Shown here piece after piece: positions 6,763 to 7,194 of a stretch of 7,194 nucleotides of DNA; the first letter of the stretch is position 1, and each line of letters opens with the position of its first letter. The notes under the pieces are model-generated. The model saw only the letters and a program-made list of their open reading frames with translations. It did no database searches and had not been told where the DNA came from. Where the stretch lies: the NCBI GenBank assembly GCA_900553655.1, contig USEQ01000058.1, forward strand, positions 1 to 7,194, written 5' to 3'. The position numbers were made by a program, and so were the translations under genes. Source of the stretch: an uncultured Slackia sp. GTDB lineage: Bacteria > Actinomycetota > Coriobacteriia > Coriobacteriales > Eggerthellaceae.

Positions 6763-6848
6763 ACAGAATGTTCATCGCGCTCCGCGAAACCCTCCATACG
6801 GCCAGACCAGATGTCGAAAATAGCCGAATTCAAAGGATGATCTGCACG

Positions 6849-7194
6849 TTACAGAGCGTTTTTCTTGGAAAGAGCCTCGTCGACGGCGGAAGCGATAGCC
6901 GGAGCGTCAAGCTCGAACTCTCGCATAAGCTCCGCCATTTCTCCCGACGTGCCGAAGCAGTCGCGCATACCGACGCGCACGAGCGGCAGAGGAAGCTTTT
7001 CGGACAAAAGCTCCGCGACGGCACCGCCCAGTCCACCGATGACCGAATGCTCTTCGGCAGTGACAACGCATCCCGTCTTCCGAGCAGATGCAAGAATGGT
7101 CTCTTCGTCGAGCGGCTTGATGGAAAATGCATCGATGACCTCGGCTGAAACGCCCTTTTCCGCAAGCGTTTCAGCAGTCTTAAGAGCTTCGTCG
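6849..7194 (-). CDS. Transketolase, C-terminal part (partial, runs off the window)
   Basis: Only the last 114 residues are visible; the start lies beyond the right edge. The sequence is a transketolase C-terminal domain. It has an alpha/beta segment ending IDAFSIKPLDEETI, then CVVTAEEHSVIGGLGGAVAE (with the family His), then VRVGMRDCFGTSGEMAEL, and stops shortly after the domain ends. These details match best the C-terminal subunit of split, two-gene transketolases of Gram-positive bacteria. A full-length transketolase or 1-deoxyxylulose-5-phosphate synthase is possible but less similar. Transketolase moves two-carbon units between sugar phosphates in the pentose phosphate pathway, using thiamine diphosphate. 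The TAA at 6849-6851 is followed by 166 bp with a hairpin before ftsE, so it is probably a separate transcription unit. Confidence 0.88.
   Translation of the reverse strand, partial: DEALKTAETLAEKGVSAEVIDAFSIKPLDEETILASARKTGCVVTAEEHSVIGGLGGAVAELLSEKLPLPLVRVGMRDCFGTSGEMAELMREFELDAPAIASAVDEALSKKNAL

Noticed and set aside
6705..6802. Short leader-peptide frames between the transketolase gene and ftsE, for example a 22-codon frame running into the hairpin
   Set aside because: There is no Shine-Dalgarno at the start and no run of regulatory codons typical of attenuators.

Overview
The window looks like a chromosomal housekeeping region from a moderately GC-rich Gram-positive bacterium. My best guess is an actinobacterium of the Coriobacteriia/Eggerthellaceae type. 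This rests on base composition, on the order ftsE-ftsX followed further on by smpB (actinobacteria such as Mycobacterium have ftsE-ftsX-smpB), and on a Pro/Ala-rich extension on FtsE. The taxonomy is inference; there is no rRNA or other marker gene here.

Layout, left to right. Positions 1-56 are the 3' end of tmRNA (ssrA) on the + strand, followed by its intrinsic terminator (about 66-107). Every protein gene lies on the minus strand and so reads from right to left: the C-terminal part of a transketolase subunit (6849 to the window edge); a 166-bp gap holding a strong hairpin and a candidate promoter; ftsE; ftsX (overlapping ftsE by 8 bp); a ctpA-like S41 PDZ protease; rnr (RNase R); smpB; and a small acidic protein with two copies of a four-cysteine motif. 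From ftsE to the last gene the spacing is -8 to about 42 bp, so this is probably one operon. A second candidate promoter lies in front of smpB.

How the genes fit together. FtsE and FtsX form the ABC-type complex that controls peptidoglycan hydrolases at the division site. The adjacent membrane-anchored protease recalls the ftsEX-ctpB arrangement of Bacillus. RNase R, SmpB and tmRNA are the trans-translation group: SmpB delivers tmRNA to stalled ribosomes and RNase R degrades the defective mRNA. Here ssrA converges on the smpB operon from the opposite strand.

Most of the window is ordinary. Three things merit a second look: the unrecognised twin-Cys protein translationally linked to smpB; the protease, in which the position that aligns with the family's catalytic serine is glycine with a serine one residue later; and the disordered extension of about 107 residues on FtsE. 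I see no CRISPR array, insertion sequence, phage gene or clear new multi-gene system.
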